NCBI RefSeq assembly: GCF_001311135.1
Contig: NZ_BBAG01000004.1
Coordinates: 1 to 64,000 of the forward strand
Length of the DNA: 64,000 nucleotides
Direction: 5' to 3'
Source of the DNA: Secundilactobacillus paracollinoides DSM 15502 = JCM 11969
Lineage (GTDB): Bacteria > Bacillota > Bacilli > Lactobacillales > Lactobacillaceae
A program made the translations under genes and the position numbers. Shown here one piece after another: positions 9,986-19,925 of the stretch. Positions within the stretch are counted from its first letter, which is position 1; each line of letters opens with the position of its first letter. The notes beneath the pieces are model-generated. The model searched no databases. It saw nothing but the letters and a program-made list of their open reading frames with translations, and had not been told where the DNA came from.

Positions 9986-10711
9986 ATGTTATACATCGTT
10001 GGGCTTGGCCCGGGGTCAAAGGACCTGATGACTCAAGAAGCATTAGATGTCATTGAAAAAACAGACACGATCGTTGGCTACGCAACTTATGTGCGGTTAG
10101 TACAGGACATGCTGAAGGGCAAGGAACTTGTTGTAACTGGCATGCGAGGTGAGATAGAGAGGTGCAAAAAAGCCATTGAAATTGCCCAAACGGGTAAGGA
10201 CGTTGCCATTATTTCCAGTGGCGACGCTGGGATCTACGGGATGGCCGGTTTAGTATTGGAACTTGCTTCAAAGGCTGACCAGCACATCGACGTTAAGGTC
10301 GTCCCTGGTGTGACGGCAAGTATTGGTGCGGCCGCTGCGTTAGGAGCACCGTTGATGAACGATTTTTGTCACATCAGTTTGAGCGACTTAATGACCCCGT
10401 GGGATGTCATCAAGGACCGCGTGGACGCTGCAGCCAAGGCCGATTTCGTGATCTGTTTGTACAACCCGCGCAGCAAGGGACGGCCAAACAATCTGCATGA
10501 AGCACTGGCTATTATTTTGAAATACAAGTCAGAAGATACAGTTGTGGGAATCGGTAAAGACGTTGCCCGCAAGAAAGAAATTGAAAAAGTGACCACTATC
10601 AAAGACCTCGATGAGGAGGAGATCAACATGACGACGATCGTAATCGTGGGAAACAAGAACACCTACGTTGCGGACGGTCGAATGGTGACACCACGGGGGT
10701 ACACCCTGTGA
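9986..10711 (+). CDS. cbiH: precorrin-3B C17-methyltransferase (ring contraction)
   Basis: CbiH methylates C-17 and contracts the macrocycle in the anaerobic route. The N-terminal IVGLGPGSKDLMT, the ISSGDAGIYGMAGLVLE and the LYNPRSKGRP motifs match CbiH/CobJ closely. The frame is intact at 241 residues. AAAGAGGAG lies nine bases upstream of the start. The stop overlaps the GTG start of cbiJ. Confidence 0.93.
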   Translation: MLYIVGLGPGSKDLMTQEALDVIEKTDTIVGYATYVRLVQDMLKGKELVVTGMRGEIERCKKAIEIAQTGKDVAIISSGDAGIYGMAGLVLELASKADQHIDVKVVPGVTASIGAAAALGAPLMNDFCHISLSDLMTPWDVIKDRVDAAAKADFVICLYNPRSKGRPNNLHEALAIILKYKSEDTVVGIGKDVARKKEIEKVTTIKDLDEEEINMTTIVIVGNKNTYVADGRMVTPRGYTL

Positions 10712-11460
10712 TCTTGCTCCTTGGGGGCACGAGTGAAAGTTTAGAGGTTGCTGACGACCTGACTCAGCGTAAGGTACCGTTTATCCTATCGGTCACTACG
10801 GCATACGGTGCAGAACTAGCGCGAGCCCACGCAGCACAGGTGAGTCAACAGATCCTAACACCGGCAACCTTTCACGCGTTCTTTACGCAACACGGCGTGA
10901 CACTGATTATCGACGCGACGCACCCGTTTGCAAAGGTGATCTCCAGCACGATCATGAGTGCTGCTAAGACGGACGGGATTCGCTACATCCGCCTTGAACG
11001 CACAAACGGTCTGGCCGAGGGCCCCAACTTAAAGTTATTCGATGATCTGGATGGCGTTGTGCGCTATTTACAGCAAACAACTGGCACTGTTTATCTCTCG
11101 ACAGGGAGTAAGACAGCCGGTGAATACGCTGAAAAATTAGGTGTTGATCGGCTGCACGTCCGCGTCTTACCAACTGTGAAAGCCATTGGCCTAGTGGATG
11201 ATGCCGGGTTTGAAGCGGACCAGATTGATGGCGTTCGTGGCCCGTTTACTGAACAACTAAACGTGGACCTGTTTCAGCGGTGCAACGCTGTAGCAGTCGT
11301 CACAAAAGAGTCTGGTCGACGCGGCGGGGTTCAAGAAAAAATGGCCGCCTGTGACGCACTTGGCATTCCGTGTTTAGTGATCAAGCGACCAACGCTGACG
11401 TATCCAGAACAGGCCGCAAGTTTATCTGAATTAACGACACTATTGGAGGGAACGCAATGA
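10708..11460 (+). CDS. cbiJ: cobalt-precorrin-6A reductase
   Basis: CbiJ reduces cobalt-precorrin-6A with a nicotinamide nucleotide. The start is GTG, giving MILLLGGTSES, the typical N-terminal nucleotide-binding loop. The IIDATHPFA motif near residue 72, STGSKT and the later TKESGRRGG segment are family signatures. Length is 250 residues, as usual. It overlaps cbiH and the cobA-hemD gene by four bases each. Confidence 0.91.
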   Translation: MILLLGGTSESLEVADDLTQRKVPFILSVTTAYGAELARAHAAQVSQQILTPATFHAFFTQHGVTLIIDATHPFAKVISSTIMSAAKTDGIRYIRLERTNGLAEGPNLKLFDDLDGVVRYLQQTTGTVYLSTGSKTAGEYAEKLGVDRLHVRVLPTVKAIGLVDDAGFEADQIDGVRGPFTEQLNVDLFQRCNAVAVVTKESGRRGGVQEKMAACDALGIPCLVIKRPTLTYPEQAASLSELTTLLEGTQ

Positions 11461-12857
11461 ATGGTTTAGTCTCATTGATCGGTGCGGGTCCGGGAAATCC
11501 GGAGCTGCTCACCTTGCTGGGAAAACGCCGGCTAGAAGAAGCCGATGTGATCGTTTACGACCGGTTGGTGAACCCTGCGATGTTGGCACCATACGCGGCC
11601 GAAAAGATCGATGTCGGGAAGTTACCGTTGCATCATAAGGTCAGCCAGTATCAGATCAACGATATGCTGATGGACTTGTCCAAAGCCGGTAAGCGGGTGG
11701 CGCGACTCAAAGCGGGCGACCCCTACGTGTTCGGGCGCGGCGGCGAAGAAGGTCAATACTTGAGTAAAAATAAGATTCCCTTTGAAGTCGTCCCTGGCCT
11801 CACGAGCGCAATTGCGGGCTTGGCAGCCGCGGGAATTCCAATTACTCACCGTGATTTTGCGTCGAGTTTTCACGTCATTACTGGCCATCGCAAGTCAAAT
11901 GGTAAGGAACTGGATTGGGAAAATATCGCGCATCAGGAAGGCACCATTGTTTTCCTGATGGGCATGGCCCAGCTGCCAACTATTACGCAGGAACTGATGG
12001 CGCATGGGATGGCGGACACGACGCCCGTTGCCGTGGTGCAGTGGGCAACACATTGGAAGCAGCGGGCAGTCTCCTCAGACTTGGCGAACATTGTCAAACT
12101 GGTTGAAGAAACGAAAATAACCTCGCCAGCGCTTATCGTTGTTGGCGGTGTCGTTCAACTCATGGGAGACCTTCAACCGCACCAACCGCTTCAGGGACTG
12201 CACCTTTTAATTCCGTATAAACAGGATTCTAAATTGTGCAACGCACTGCAGGATGAGGGTGCTGCAGTTAACTTCTTTGACCGACGTGTGAAGCGACCAT
12301 TGGCGTTTGATCTACCAGATTTCAACGCTGGCGGTACGCTGATTGTGATCGACTTTGCGGCCTTTCACTATTTTCAGGAGCGGCTCTTGACAATGGGCAT
12401 TGACAACCGGGCGTTGACGAATTGGAAACTGGTTGCCTGCAACCACATCGTGAAGTACCGGCTGCAACAAGATGGCCTGCTGGCAGACGAGTTGTATGAT
12501 CCGCAAAAGTTAGACTATCAGCGCCCGGTTGTTTTCATTGGCGAAAAGACGGCACTCACGAGCTATAAGCCAGCAATCAAAGCAGATTATCTAGCAACCT
12601 ACCAAAGTGAGACCGTGGACCAGTCAATCGACCTGAACGCGTTTCACGGAATCGTGTTTCCCAGTTCGGCTGCTGTGGCTGACCTCTACACCGGTTGCAC
12701 GAGTGATGAACAGGAACTCATGCGGCACATGCGGTGTTTTGCAATGGGCCAGACAGTTGCTGATGAGTGCCAAAAACGGGGTCTCCAAAACGTGATCGAA
12801 GTTAAACCAAGTTACGATAATGTGATTCAAACAGTAAGGAAGGTCTTTGCACGATGA
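11457..12857 (+). CDS. cobA-hemD: uroporphyrinogen-III C-methyltransferase / HemD fusion
   Basis: The N-terminal 245 or so residues form a SAM-dependent uroporphyrinogen-III methyltransferase (CobA/SirA) that makes precorrin-2. It shows LIGAGPGNPELLT, the VYDRLVNP loop and KAGDPYVFGRGGEE. Residues from about 246 to 466 look like uroporphyrinogen-III synthase, with FPSSAAVADLY and a C-terminal CFAMGQTVADECQKRG stretch similar to HemD. A separate hemD occurs at 23936, so the fused domain may be redundant. The same fused cobA/hemD arrangement is known from L. reuteri. The frame is intact. Confidence 0.88.
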   Translation: MNGLVSLIGAGPGNPELLTLLGKRRLEEADVIVYDRLVNPAMLAPYAAEKIDVGKLPLHHKVSQYQINDMLMDLSKAGKRVARLKAGDPYVFGRGGEEGQYLSKNKIPFEVVPGLTSAIAGLAAAGIPITHRDFASSFHVITGHRKSNGKELDWENIAHQEGTIVFLMGMAQLPTITQELMAHGMADTTPVAVVQWATHWKQRAVSSDLANIVKLVEETKITSPALIVVGGVVQLMGDLQPHQPLQGLHLLIPYKQDSKLCNALQDEGAAVNFFDRRVKRPLAFDLPDFNAGGTLIVIDFAAFHYFQERLLTMGIDNRALTNWKLVACNHIVKYRLQQDGLLADELYDPQKLDYQRPVVFIGEKTALTSYKPAIKADYLATYQSETVDQSIDLNAFHGIVFPSSAAVADLYTGCTSDEQELMRHMRCFAMGQTVADECQKRGLQNVIEVKPSYDNVIQTVRKVFAR

Positions 12858-13657
12858 GTAAAACAGCACTATTGATCGTTAGTTTCGGCACGACCTATCC
12901 ACAAACGCGACACGAAACGATTGAAGCCACGGAAAACGCCTTTCAAATGGCATTTCCGGATGCTGAAGTCTTTCGTGCGTTTACGTCAAAAATCGTGGTG
13001 TCGCGCATCAAACAAAACGAAGACATAACTATTGATTCCCCACAAGAAGCGATTGCTAAGATCAGCGCGGCGGGATTTGATACCCTGTATGTGCAATCGT
13101 TGCATTTGATTCCAGGCATTGAATACCATCAGGTTGAAGATGCCGTTCGCGCATCAGCGAGTCACTTCAAGCGGGTGGTCATCGGCCGGCCGTTGCTGAA
13201 TGACTTTGCTGACTATCAGGCAATCGTGCACTTTCTAAAACAGATCGGCAGTCCGCTCGCAGCTGATGAAGCCGTCCTCTTTATGGGGCACGGTACGGCT
13301 AACAGTGCGTTTACCGCCTACGCGTGCTTGGATCACATGTTGATGGACAGTCAGCATTATATGGGGGCTGTGGAGAGTTACCCCGACATCCAGTTTGAGA
13401 TTGGTCGGTTGAAAGCCGCTGGTACCAAAAAAGTTCGGTTACAGCCCTTTATGCTGGTCGCTGGGAATCACGCCCACAACGACATGGCATCTGATGCACC
13501 TGATTCTTGGCAGTCACAATTGCAACGCGCAGGGATTCAGGTCACGCCTGTCCAAAAGGGCATGGGCGCTTATCCTGAGATTCAGCAGCAGTTCGTAGCG
13601 CATTTAAAACGTCAGTTGGCCGCACCTTCGGCCGCTGAAACGAAAGGCGGAATGTAA
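12854..13657 (+). CDS. cbiK: sirohydrochlorin cobaltochelatase
   Basis: CbiK inserts Co2+ into sirohydrochlorin, the early cobalt insertion that defines the anaerobic pathway. The N-terminal LLIVSFGTTYPQTRHETI is typical, the FMGHGT segment carries one metal-binding histidine and the MLVAGNHAHNDM segment carries others. There is no signal peptide, which fits a cytoplasmic class-II chelatase. It overlaps the previous gene by four bases, and cbiL follows two bases after its stop. Confidence 0.92.
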   Translation: MSKTALLIVSFGTTYPQTRHETIEATENAFQMAFPDAEVFRAFTSKIVVSRIKQNEDITIDSPQEAIAKISAAGFDTLYVQSLHLIPGIEYHQVEDAVRASASHFKRVVIGRPLLNDFADYQAIVHFLKQIGSPLAADEAVLFMGHGTANSAFTAYACLDHMLMDSQHYMGAVESYPDIQFEIGRLKAAGTKKVRLQPFMLVAGNHAHNDMASDAPDSWQSQLQRAGIQVTPVQKGMGAYPEIQQQFVAHLKRQLAAPSAAETKGGM

Positions 13658-13659
13658 GC

Positions 13660-14361
13660 ATGGCAACATTTTACGGCATTGGCGTTGGCCCTGGTGACAG
13701 CGAGTTGATGACGATTAAGGCGGTCAACACGATCAAAGCCCTTGATGTCCTGTACGCCCCCAAGGCGCATAACGACCAACCAAGCGTGGCAGAAAAAATT
13801 GCGGCGCCGTACTTTTCAGCCCAGTTGACAATCAAACGGCGCCGGTTTCCAATGGTCAAGAACCTGGCAGAAAAACAGGCGAGTTGGCAAGCCATTGCTG
13901 AAGAAATCGTTACCGACGTTCAAGCAGGCAACGAGGTCGGCTTCATTACACTGGGTGACGCATCCGTATATAGTACCTATAGCTACTTGCTGGATATTAT
14001 TGGTAATCGCATTAGTGTTGAAACACTGGCCGGCATTTCATCATACTCCCAAATTGCAGCGACCATTTCGACACCCTTAATGCTTGATGATGAATTGCTG
14101 GAAATTATTCCGGCAACCGCGGATGAAACAGCCATCGCCACCGCCATTGATGATAATGACAACGTGGTCATGATGAAGATTTCAGCCAACTTACCGCTGG
14201 TCTATGCGCTGCTTGAGAAACGCAATTTGTTGGACCACGCGCTCATCATTAGTAACGCATCAATGCGCACACAACAAACAGTCAAGTTGTCGGAAGTGGA
14301 TTCAACGGAAAAGTTGCCCTACTTCTCAACATTATTATTGAAGAAAACATATGCGTTTTGA
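13660..14361 (+). CDS. cbiL: cobalt-precorrin-2 C20-methyltransferase
   Basis: CbiL methylates C-20 of cobalt-factor II/precorrin-2. The N-terminal GIGVGPGDSELMTIKAV signature, the VLYAPK segment and the LGDASVYSTYSYLL motif are characteristic. The frame is intact at 233 residues. In L. reuteri the next genes are cbiMNQO; here 220 non-coding bases follow. Confidence 0.92.
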   Translation: MATFYGIGVGPGDSELMTIKAVNTIKALDVLYAPKAHNDQPSVAEKIAAPYFSAQLTIKRRRFPMVKNLAEKQASWQAIAEEIVTDVQAGNEVGFITLGDASVYSTYSYLLDIIGNRISVETLAGISSYSQIAATISTPLMLDDELLEIIPATADETAIATAIDDNDNVVMMKISANLPLVYALLEKRNLLDHALIISNASMRTQQTVKLSEVDSTEKLPYFSTLLLKKTYAF

Positions 14362-14581
14362 GTTTCAGGTCTTTTCGTTTTGTCTTTGAGGGCGTTGGGT
14401 TCCTTGATTGGTAACGCTACTAAAGCAAAAGCCACGCTCATTTTAAAGTGGCAGATAAGATCGAAAAGACCCTACATACATGGTGGCCGCATCCCGGTCA
14501 AGACCATGAGTGTGACGCACGATCACGCGTCATTTATAAGAATCGATGACCATTGATGAATTCAGGAGGGTTGATTAGATT
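14362..14581 (+). other. structured gap where cbiMNQO would be expected
   Basis: No reading frame of note. GGTCTTTTCG at about 14367 is complementary to CGAAAAGACC at about 14462. Smaller hairpins GCCAC/GTGGC (about 14431-14453) and TGACGC/GCGTCA (about 14513-14532) lie inside or beside it. I could not match this to the cobalamin or NiCo riboswitch consensus from memory. It ends in the AGGAGG ribosome site of cbiP. Confidence 0.45.
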
Positions 14582-16096
14582 ATGGGCACACAATCAATCA
14601 TGTTTCAGGGGACCGCGTCGGATTCAGGCAAGAGCTGGGTTGCGGCCGGGCTTTGCCGGATATTGAAGAATCGCGGCTTAAAGGTTGCCCCGTTTAAATC
14701 ACAAAATATGGCACTCAACTCATACATTACTGCGGATGGCAAAGAAATGGGCCGCGCGCAGGTGTTTCAGGCAGAGGCGGCTGGCGTTGCACCAGACGTG
14801 CGGATGAACCCGCTACTACTTAAACCGTCGACGGACAAGGAATCACAGGTCGTCTTTATGGGGAAGGTCCTGACCGACATGACGGCGGTTGAATACCAGA
14901 ATCACAAGATGGCGCTTAAAGACCGCGTGTTAGCCACGTACCGGTCATTAGCTGCTGAAAATGATGTGATGGTGCTGGAAGGGGCTGGCAGTCCAGCAGA
15001 AATTAATCTCGATACCAAGGGCCTGGTCAACATGGGCATGGCTGAAATGGCCCACGCACCAGTGATCCTCGTTGCGGATATTGATAAGGGCGGCATGTAC
15101 GCCTCAATTTATGGGACGATCAAACTGTTGCCTGAAGAAGACCAAAAGAGGTTCAAGGGCATCATTGTCAATAAGTTTCGCGGTGATGCTAGTCTACTGA
15201 AGCCCGGCAATGATATGATTGAAGAATTGACTGGTGTGCCGGTGATCGGTGTCATTCCGATGACTGACGTTGACCTGGATGAAGAAGATAGCGTGGCCTT
15301 GGAACGCAAGTCGCGAGTCATGGATACGACCAAGGACTTGGATGTGGCCGTGATGGCACTCCAGAAATTATCGAACTTTACTGATTTTCACAGTCTTGAA
15401 ATTCAACCGGATGTTTCCGTTCGGTACGTGGTTAAGCCAGAAGACCTTGGCAACCCCGACTTACTGATCTTGCCAGGGAGTAAAAACACCAACGAAGATA
15501 TGGCCTATCTGCGCGAGCATGGATTCGTGTCAGAAATTCAGGCGCTGCATGAACGAAAAACACAAATTGTTGGCATTTGCGGCGGTTATCAGATGTTGGG
15601 CAGTAAGCTCCATGACCCGAACCATGTTGAATCTGATATTACTGATCAAGACGGCTTACAGTTATTGGATATTCAAACGACCTTTACCGGTGAAAAAACG
15701 ACCACTCAAGCGATTGCACAGCATGCAGGCACGGATTTGCACGGCTATGAGATTCACATGGGTGAAACCAGTTTAGGGGTAAACGCCAGCCCATTTTCAA
15801 CGATTATTGAAAATAACGGGCAACCGGAGGATCGTTTAGACGGTGCGGTCAATGCTGATGGCAGCGTGTGGGGCACCTACCTGCATGGGATATTTGATAA
15901 TACGGCATGGACGCGCCAATTATTGGATCAGCTTCGGGTTGCAAAGGGGCTCCAGCCACTACATGCCAAGAACGAAACAATGGCTGAGTATAAGGAAGCC
16001 CAGTACGAAAAATTAGCGAAAATTGTCGAAGAAAACGTCGATATGGCTAAGATTGATGACATTTTAGCTGCGTCTGACGTGGATTACAGGAAGTGA
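14582..16096 (+). CDS. cbiP: cobyric acid synthase
   Basis: CbiP (CobQ) amidates the b, d, e and g side chains of adenosylcobyrinate a,c-diamide. The N-terminal MFQGTASDSGKSW P-loop, PFKSQNMALNSY, and the C-terminal glutamine amidotransferase domain with GICGGYQMLG (nucleophile Cys, about residue 338) and YLHGIFDN are diagnostic. The frame is intact at 504 residues. AGGAGG is placed 11 bases before ATG. Confidence 0.94.
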   Translation: MGTQSIMFQGTASDSGKSWVAAGLCRILKNRGLKVAPFKSQNMALNSYITADGKEMGRAQVFQAEAAGVAPDVRMNPLLLKPSTDKESQVVFMGKVLTDMTAVEYQNHKMALKDRVLATYRSLAAENDVMVLEGAGSPAEINLDTKGLVNMGMAEMAHAPVILVADIDKGGMYASIYGTIKLLPEEDQKRFKGIIVNKFRGDASLLKPGNDMIEELTGVPVIGVIPMTDVDLDEEDSVALERKSRVMDTTKDLDVAVMALQKLSNFTDFHSLEIQPDVSVRYVVKPEDLGNPDLLILPGSKNTNEDMAYLREHGFVSEIQALHERKTQIVGICGGYQMLGSKLHDPNHVESDITDQDGLQLLDIQTTFTGEKTTTQAIAQHAGTDLHGYEIHMGETSLGVNASPFSTIIENNGQPEDRLDGAVNADGSVWGTYLHGIFDNTAWTRQLLDQLRVAKGLQPLHAKNETMAEYKEAQYEKLAKIVEENVDMAKIDDILAASDVDYRK

Positions 16097-16101
16097 ACCT
16101 C

Positions 16102-16566
16102 GTGAATTATCCATACCCAATCAATATTGATCTGAGTCGCAAGCAGGTCGCCGTCATTGGCGGCGGGAAGATTGCCGCTAGGAAAGTAGCCGGTCTGCTG
16201 GACGCTAAAGCGAACGTCTTTGTGATCAGCCCATCGCTGTGCGACAAAATTGATCCGGCAAAAATCACCTGGATCAAAAAAGACTACGCAACGGGCGATA
16301 TTGCCGACATGGATCTGATTATTGCCTGCACCAATAGTCGTCGCGTCAATCGGCAGGTCACAAAAGACGCGACTCACTTTCAATTAGTTAACGACGCGAG
16401 TGATAAAAAACAGTCTGACTTTTTCAATGTGGCGCGCGTTGAGTCAAAAAATTTGCTGGTGACCGTCTCAACGAAGGGCAAATCACCAACTAAGGCCAAG
16501 CAGATCAAAAAAGAAATTCGCCAGTGGCTGGAAACGAGACACTGGTTTAATCAGGAGGAGGGTTAA
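16102..16566 (+). CDS. sirC: precorrin-2 dehydrogenase (SirC/Met8-like)
   Basis: This protein should oxidise precorrin-2 to sirohydrochlorin with NAD, feeding CbiK. The N-terminal Rossmann motif VAVIGGGKIAARKVAGLL and the NDASDKKQSDFFNVA stretch are typical of the CysG-N/Met8 family. The GTG at 16102 is chosen because AGGAA lies nine bases upstream; GTG 16093 overlapping the cbiP stop is the alternative. The chelatase-associated C-terminal domain is short. SirC usually accompanies hemA in Gram-positive tetrapyrrole clusters, as it does here. Confidence 0.82.
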   Translation: MNYPYPINIDLSRKQVAVIGGGKIAARKVAGLLDAKANVFVISPSLCDKIDPAKITWIKKDYATGDIADMDLIIACTNSRRVNRQVTKDATHFQLVNDASDKKQSDFFNVARVESKNLLVTVSTKGKSPTKAKQIKKEIRQWLETRHWFNQEEG

Positions 16567-16569
16567 CCC

Positions 16570-17859
16570 ATGTTTGTCATCTACGTCAGTCTGAACTATC
16601 AACAGCTGCCGATCACGACCCGAGAACAGCTCGTTTTCAGTAAGGATGAGCTGACCCGGGCGAACGCACTGTTAAGTGACGAAAAATCGATCCTCGAAAA
16701 TATGATATTATCAACGTGTAACCGAACCGAAGTTTACGCCGTGGTCGACCAGATCCATACCGGCCGATACTATATCAAACGGTTCTTAGCGAACTGGTTT
16801 CATGTCAGTATTGACCAAATCACACAGTGGGCGCAGATCGGGTTTAAACAGGACGCAGTTGCCCACTTGTTGCGTGTGACAACTGGGTTAGAGTCGCTGA
16901 TCGTCGGCGAGCCGCAGATCCTAGGACAGGTGAAGGAAGCCTTTTTTACCGCTAGAGATCAGGGAACAACGGGGGTCATCCTTAACCATCTGGCTAAAAC
17001 TGCTATCACGTTTGCTAAGAAACAACACACAACGTATCGGGTCAGTGAACTGGCTAAAACATCGGGACAGACTGGGTTACATCAAATTAAACTGAGTTTG
17101 AAAGACCTGACTGACAAGCATTTAGTCATTGCCGGTCTTGGTGATGTCGGCACTCATGTCCTAAAAAATGCAAGTACCATGGGTTTTCAAGACATCACCA
17201 TTTTAAATCGGACAAACGAGCGGGCGACCGCGCTTGCCGCTAGCTATGGTGAGACGGTGCAGGCAGCTGATTGGGATAAACTGGCTGTTGCGGCTAACGC
17301 TGCGGATGCTGTGGTTTTAGCAACCTCAGCTAAACAGCCGGTGCTCAACGGCCATACCTTGGCGAGTGGCGCAACCAATTTGAAGACGGTCGTTGATCTG
17401 GGTGTGCCGCGTAACGTCCACAGTGAGGACCTGCCAACTGAAATCACCTACTTTGACATTGACCATCTGACGGCGATTATCTCTGAAAACCAAATGGCTA
17501 AGGGTGAGATGCTTGAAGCGATGGCAGCCCAAGTACCAGCGGCAGTTGATGCCTTCTTTGTTTGGCAGCAACAGCTTCACGTGGTGCCCGTCATTCAAGA
17601 GATTCGTGAGTCGGCACTGGACGTTGAGAAAACCGCGTACGACAGTTTATTGCGTAAACTGCCAGAGCTAGATGCCCATCAGCGCAAAGTAATCAGCAAG
17701 CACATGAAATCGATCATCAACCAGATGATTCTTGGTCCCATTAAGAGTGTGAAGGAACTCTCTTTGCAGGATGATGCTGACTTGGACCTCGCGTTTGTTT
17801 GCCAGATCTTTGGTCTTTCAACGGACTTAGTTAAACAGGAGCAGCCTTATGAAAAATGA
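16570..17859 (+). CDS. hemA: glutamyl-tRNA reductase
   Basis: HemA reduces glutamyl-tRNA to glutamate-1-semialdehyde, the first step of the C5 pathway. The catalytic cysteine lies in ILSTCNRTEVYA near residue 50. GLESLIVGEPQILGQVK and the NADPH loop VIAGLGDVGTHVLKNA are family signatures, and a C-terminal dimerisation helix follows. Length is 429 residues and the frame is intact. Its end overlaps hemC. Lactobacilli generally lack haem synthesis, so the hem genes here most likely serve corrinoid synthesis. Confidence 0.93.
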   Translation: MFVIYVSLNYQQLPITTREQLVFSKDELTRANALLSDEKSILENMILSTCNRTEVYAVVDQIHTGRYYIKRFLANWFHVSIDQITQWAQIGFKQDAVAHLLRVTTGLESLIVGEPQILGQVKEAFFTARDQGTTGVILNHLAKTAITFAKKQHTTYRVSELAKTSGQTGLHQIKLSLKDLTDKHLVIAGLGDVGTHVLKNASTMGFQDITILNRTNERATALAASYGETVQAADWDKLAVAANAADAVVLATSAKQPVLNGHTLASGATNLKTVVDLGVPRNVHSEDLPTEITYFDIDHLTAIISENQMAKGEMLEAMAAQVPAAVDAFFVWQQQLHVVPVIQEIRESALDVEKTAYDSLLRKLPELDAHQRKVISKHMKSIINQMILGPIKSVKELSLQDDADLDLAFVCQIFGLSTDLVKQEQPYEK

Positions 17860-18771
17860 AGTTATTGTTGGATCCCGTAAATCGCTGCTGGCCATGTGCC
17901 AATCTAAATTGGTCATCGCAGCCTTACAGGAACGCTTCCCAAACATCACGTTTAAGATCAAGGAAATCGTGACGCAGGGGGACCGTAATTTAAAAGATAG
18001 TTTACAAAAAATTGGTGGGAAGGGCGTTTTTGTGAAGGAAATCGAGGCCCAGCTGCAAACTGGCGAGATCGATTTTGCGGTTCACAGTCTAAAGGACGTC
18101 ATGCCTGTCTTACCGGATGATCTGATGATTGGGGCCATTCCCAAGCGTGAGTCGCCGTTTGATTGTCTGATCAGCCCGCGGAAGTTTTCGAGCTTAACAG
18201 ATCTACCCGAGGGGGCGCGCATTGGCACGAATAGTTTGCGCCGTCAGGGCCAGCTGCTGCATTTGCGCCCGGATGTTCAGGTGATTCCAATTCGTGGTAA
18301 CGTGGATACGCGCATCAAGAAAATTGAAACGGAACACCTGGATGGCGTTATCTTGGCCGAATCGGGGTTGGATCGCCTGCAAGTGCCATTAGATGGCTCT
18401 ACCGTCTAAGCTTGAAGGATGATATCCTGCCTGCAACGGGGCAGGGGGCACTCGCCATCGAATGTCGCAAAACAGATGCCGACACCTTGGCCCTGTTGAG
18501 TACGATCGACGATGCAACAACCCAACTGAACGTTCGCGTGGAACGCGACTTTCTGCGTGCTCTTGGTGGCAGCTGCAATTACCCAATTGGCGCCTTTGCT
18601 GAGACGACTGGCAGTCAGGTCACCTTTAAAGGCCTGGTTGCATCGCCGGATGGCCACCATTTATTCAACAAAATAGTCCAGGGCGCGCCTGAGGATAACC
18701 TTGGCCAACAAGCTGCTGAGACATTAATTTCAGAAGGCGCTTTGAAATTAATTGAATCAACGTTAAAATAA
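17849..18771 (+). CDS. hemC: hydroxymethylbilane synthase (frame broken)
   Basis: HemC polymerises four porphobilinogens into hydroxymethylbilane. The N-terminal VGSRKSLLAMCQS, the VHSLKDV and the RRQGQLLHLRPD motifs are intact. The frame ends at 18409 in the region before DDILPATGQGALAIECR, which continues one frame back. One deleted base near 18404 explains it. The dipyrromethane-cofactor cysteine is expected in the LGGSCNYP segment downstream, which is present. The gene is otherwise complete at about 307 residues. Confidence 0.88.
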
Positions 18772-18852
18772 ATTTATAAGCTGGATGGTGACGCTTACTT
18801 GCTGACAATGCGGTAAGCGGTCGACACCCAACAGAAAGAAGCGTTTATCATT

Positions 18853-19824
18853 ATGGTTACATTTGATCGTCATCGTCGTTTAAGAAGCAGTGCTGCAATG
18901 CGTGATCTCGTCCGCGAGACGCACTTGGAAAAGTCTGATCTCATCATGCCGGTTTTCGTAGATGCCACGATTTCTGATAAGGAAGAAATTGCCTCCATGC
19001 CTGGCATTTTCCGGTATAGTCTCAATACGATCTTAGATGAAATTAAGGAAATCGTTGATCTTGGTATTCAGTCGATCATCATTTTTGGGATTCCAGATCA
19101 CAAGGATGACGTCGGGTCAGGCGCGTGGGAGGATGACGGCATTGTGCAACAGGCCATCCGTAAGATCAAGGCAGCCTACCCAGACCTCATTGTCATTGCC
19201 GACACCTGTATGTGTGAGTACACATCCACTGGCCATTGCGGAATCGTGAAGGATCACAAAGTGTTAAATGATGAATCACTTAAATACAACACTAAGGTTG
19301 CGGTCAGCCAAGTAAAGGCCGGGGCTGACATGGTTGCGCCATCAAATGCGATGGACGGGTTTGTTGCCGCTATTCGTGAGGGCTTGGATAAAGCTGGTTA
19401 TATCGAAACGCCGATCATGGCTTATTCCGTTAAGTTTGCATCAAGCTTCTACGGCCCATTCCGGGATGCTGCTGACGGCGCCCCACAATTTGGCGATCGT
19501 AAAGGCTACCAGATGGATCCGGCTAACCGTCTTGAAGCAATTCGGGAAATGAAGAGTGATGAAGCCGAAGGGGCTGATTTTACCATGGTCAAGCCAGCGA
19601 TGGCGTTTGCTGATATCATTCGTGATGTGCGTAACAACACCAATTTGCCGCTCGTGGCCTATAACGTTTCAGGCGAATATGCGATGGTTAAAGCGGCTGC
19701 CGCAAATGGCTGGATCAATGAAGAACAGATCGTTAACGAAGTGCTGGTGGGGCTTAAGCGTGCTGGTGCTGATCTGATCATTACCTATTTTGCGAAGGAA
19801 GTTGCTGCTCGGATGGCTCAGTAG
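18853..19824 (+). CDS. hemB: porphobilinogen synthase (delta-aminolevulinate dehydratase)
   Basis: HemB condenses two 5-aminolevulinates to porphobilinogen. The 323-residue frame is intact. [14 protein letters not shown] holds the zinc-binding cysteines. The active-site lysines lie in AYSVKFAS and in FTMVKPAM, both present. It follows hemC after 81 bases. Confidence 0.94.
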   Translation: MVTFDRHRRLRSSAAMRDLVRETHLEKSDLIMPVFVDATISDKEEIASMPGIFRYSLNTILDEIKEIVDLGIQSIIIFGIPDHKDDVGSGAWEDDGIVQQAIRKIKAAYPDLIVIADTCMCEYTSTGHCGIVKDHKVLNDESLKYNTKVAVSQVKAGADMVAPSNAMDGFVAAIREGLDKAGYIETPIMAYSVKFASSFYGPFRDAADGAPQFGDRKGYQMDPANRLEAIREMKSDEAEGADFTMVKPAMAFADIIRDVRNNTNLPLVAYNVSGEYAMVKAAAANGWINEEQIVNEVLVGLKRAGADLIITYFAKEVAARMAQ

Positions 19825-19925
19825 TCGGGATGTGTTGAGGCGTTTGCGTTTAATCTGTGTTTTAGATAATAATGAAACGACTTAACCGGCAACGGCAATA
19901 CTCATTAAGAAGGGAACCAAACACA

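Noticed and set aside
17244-17598. Minus-strand open frames across hemA
   Set aside because: They are shadows of the well-conserved hemA frame; similar antisense frames occur across most cob genes.
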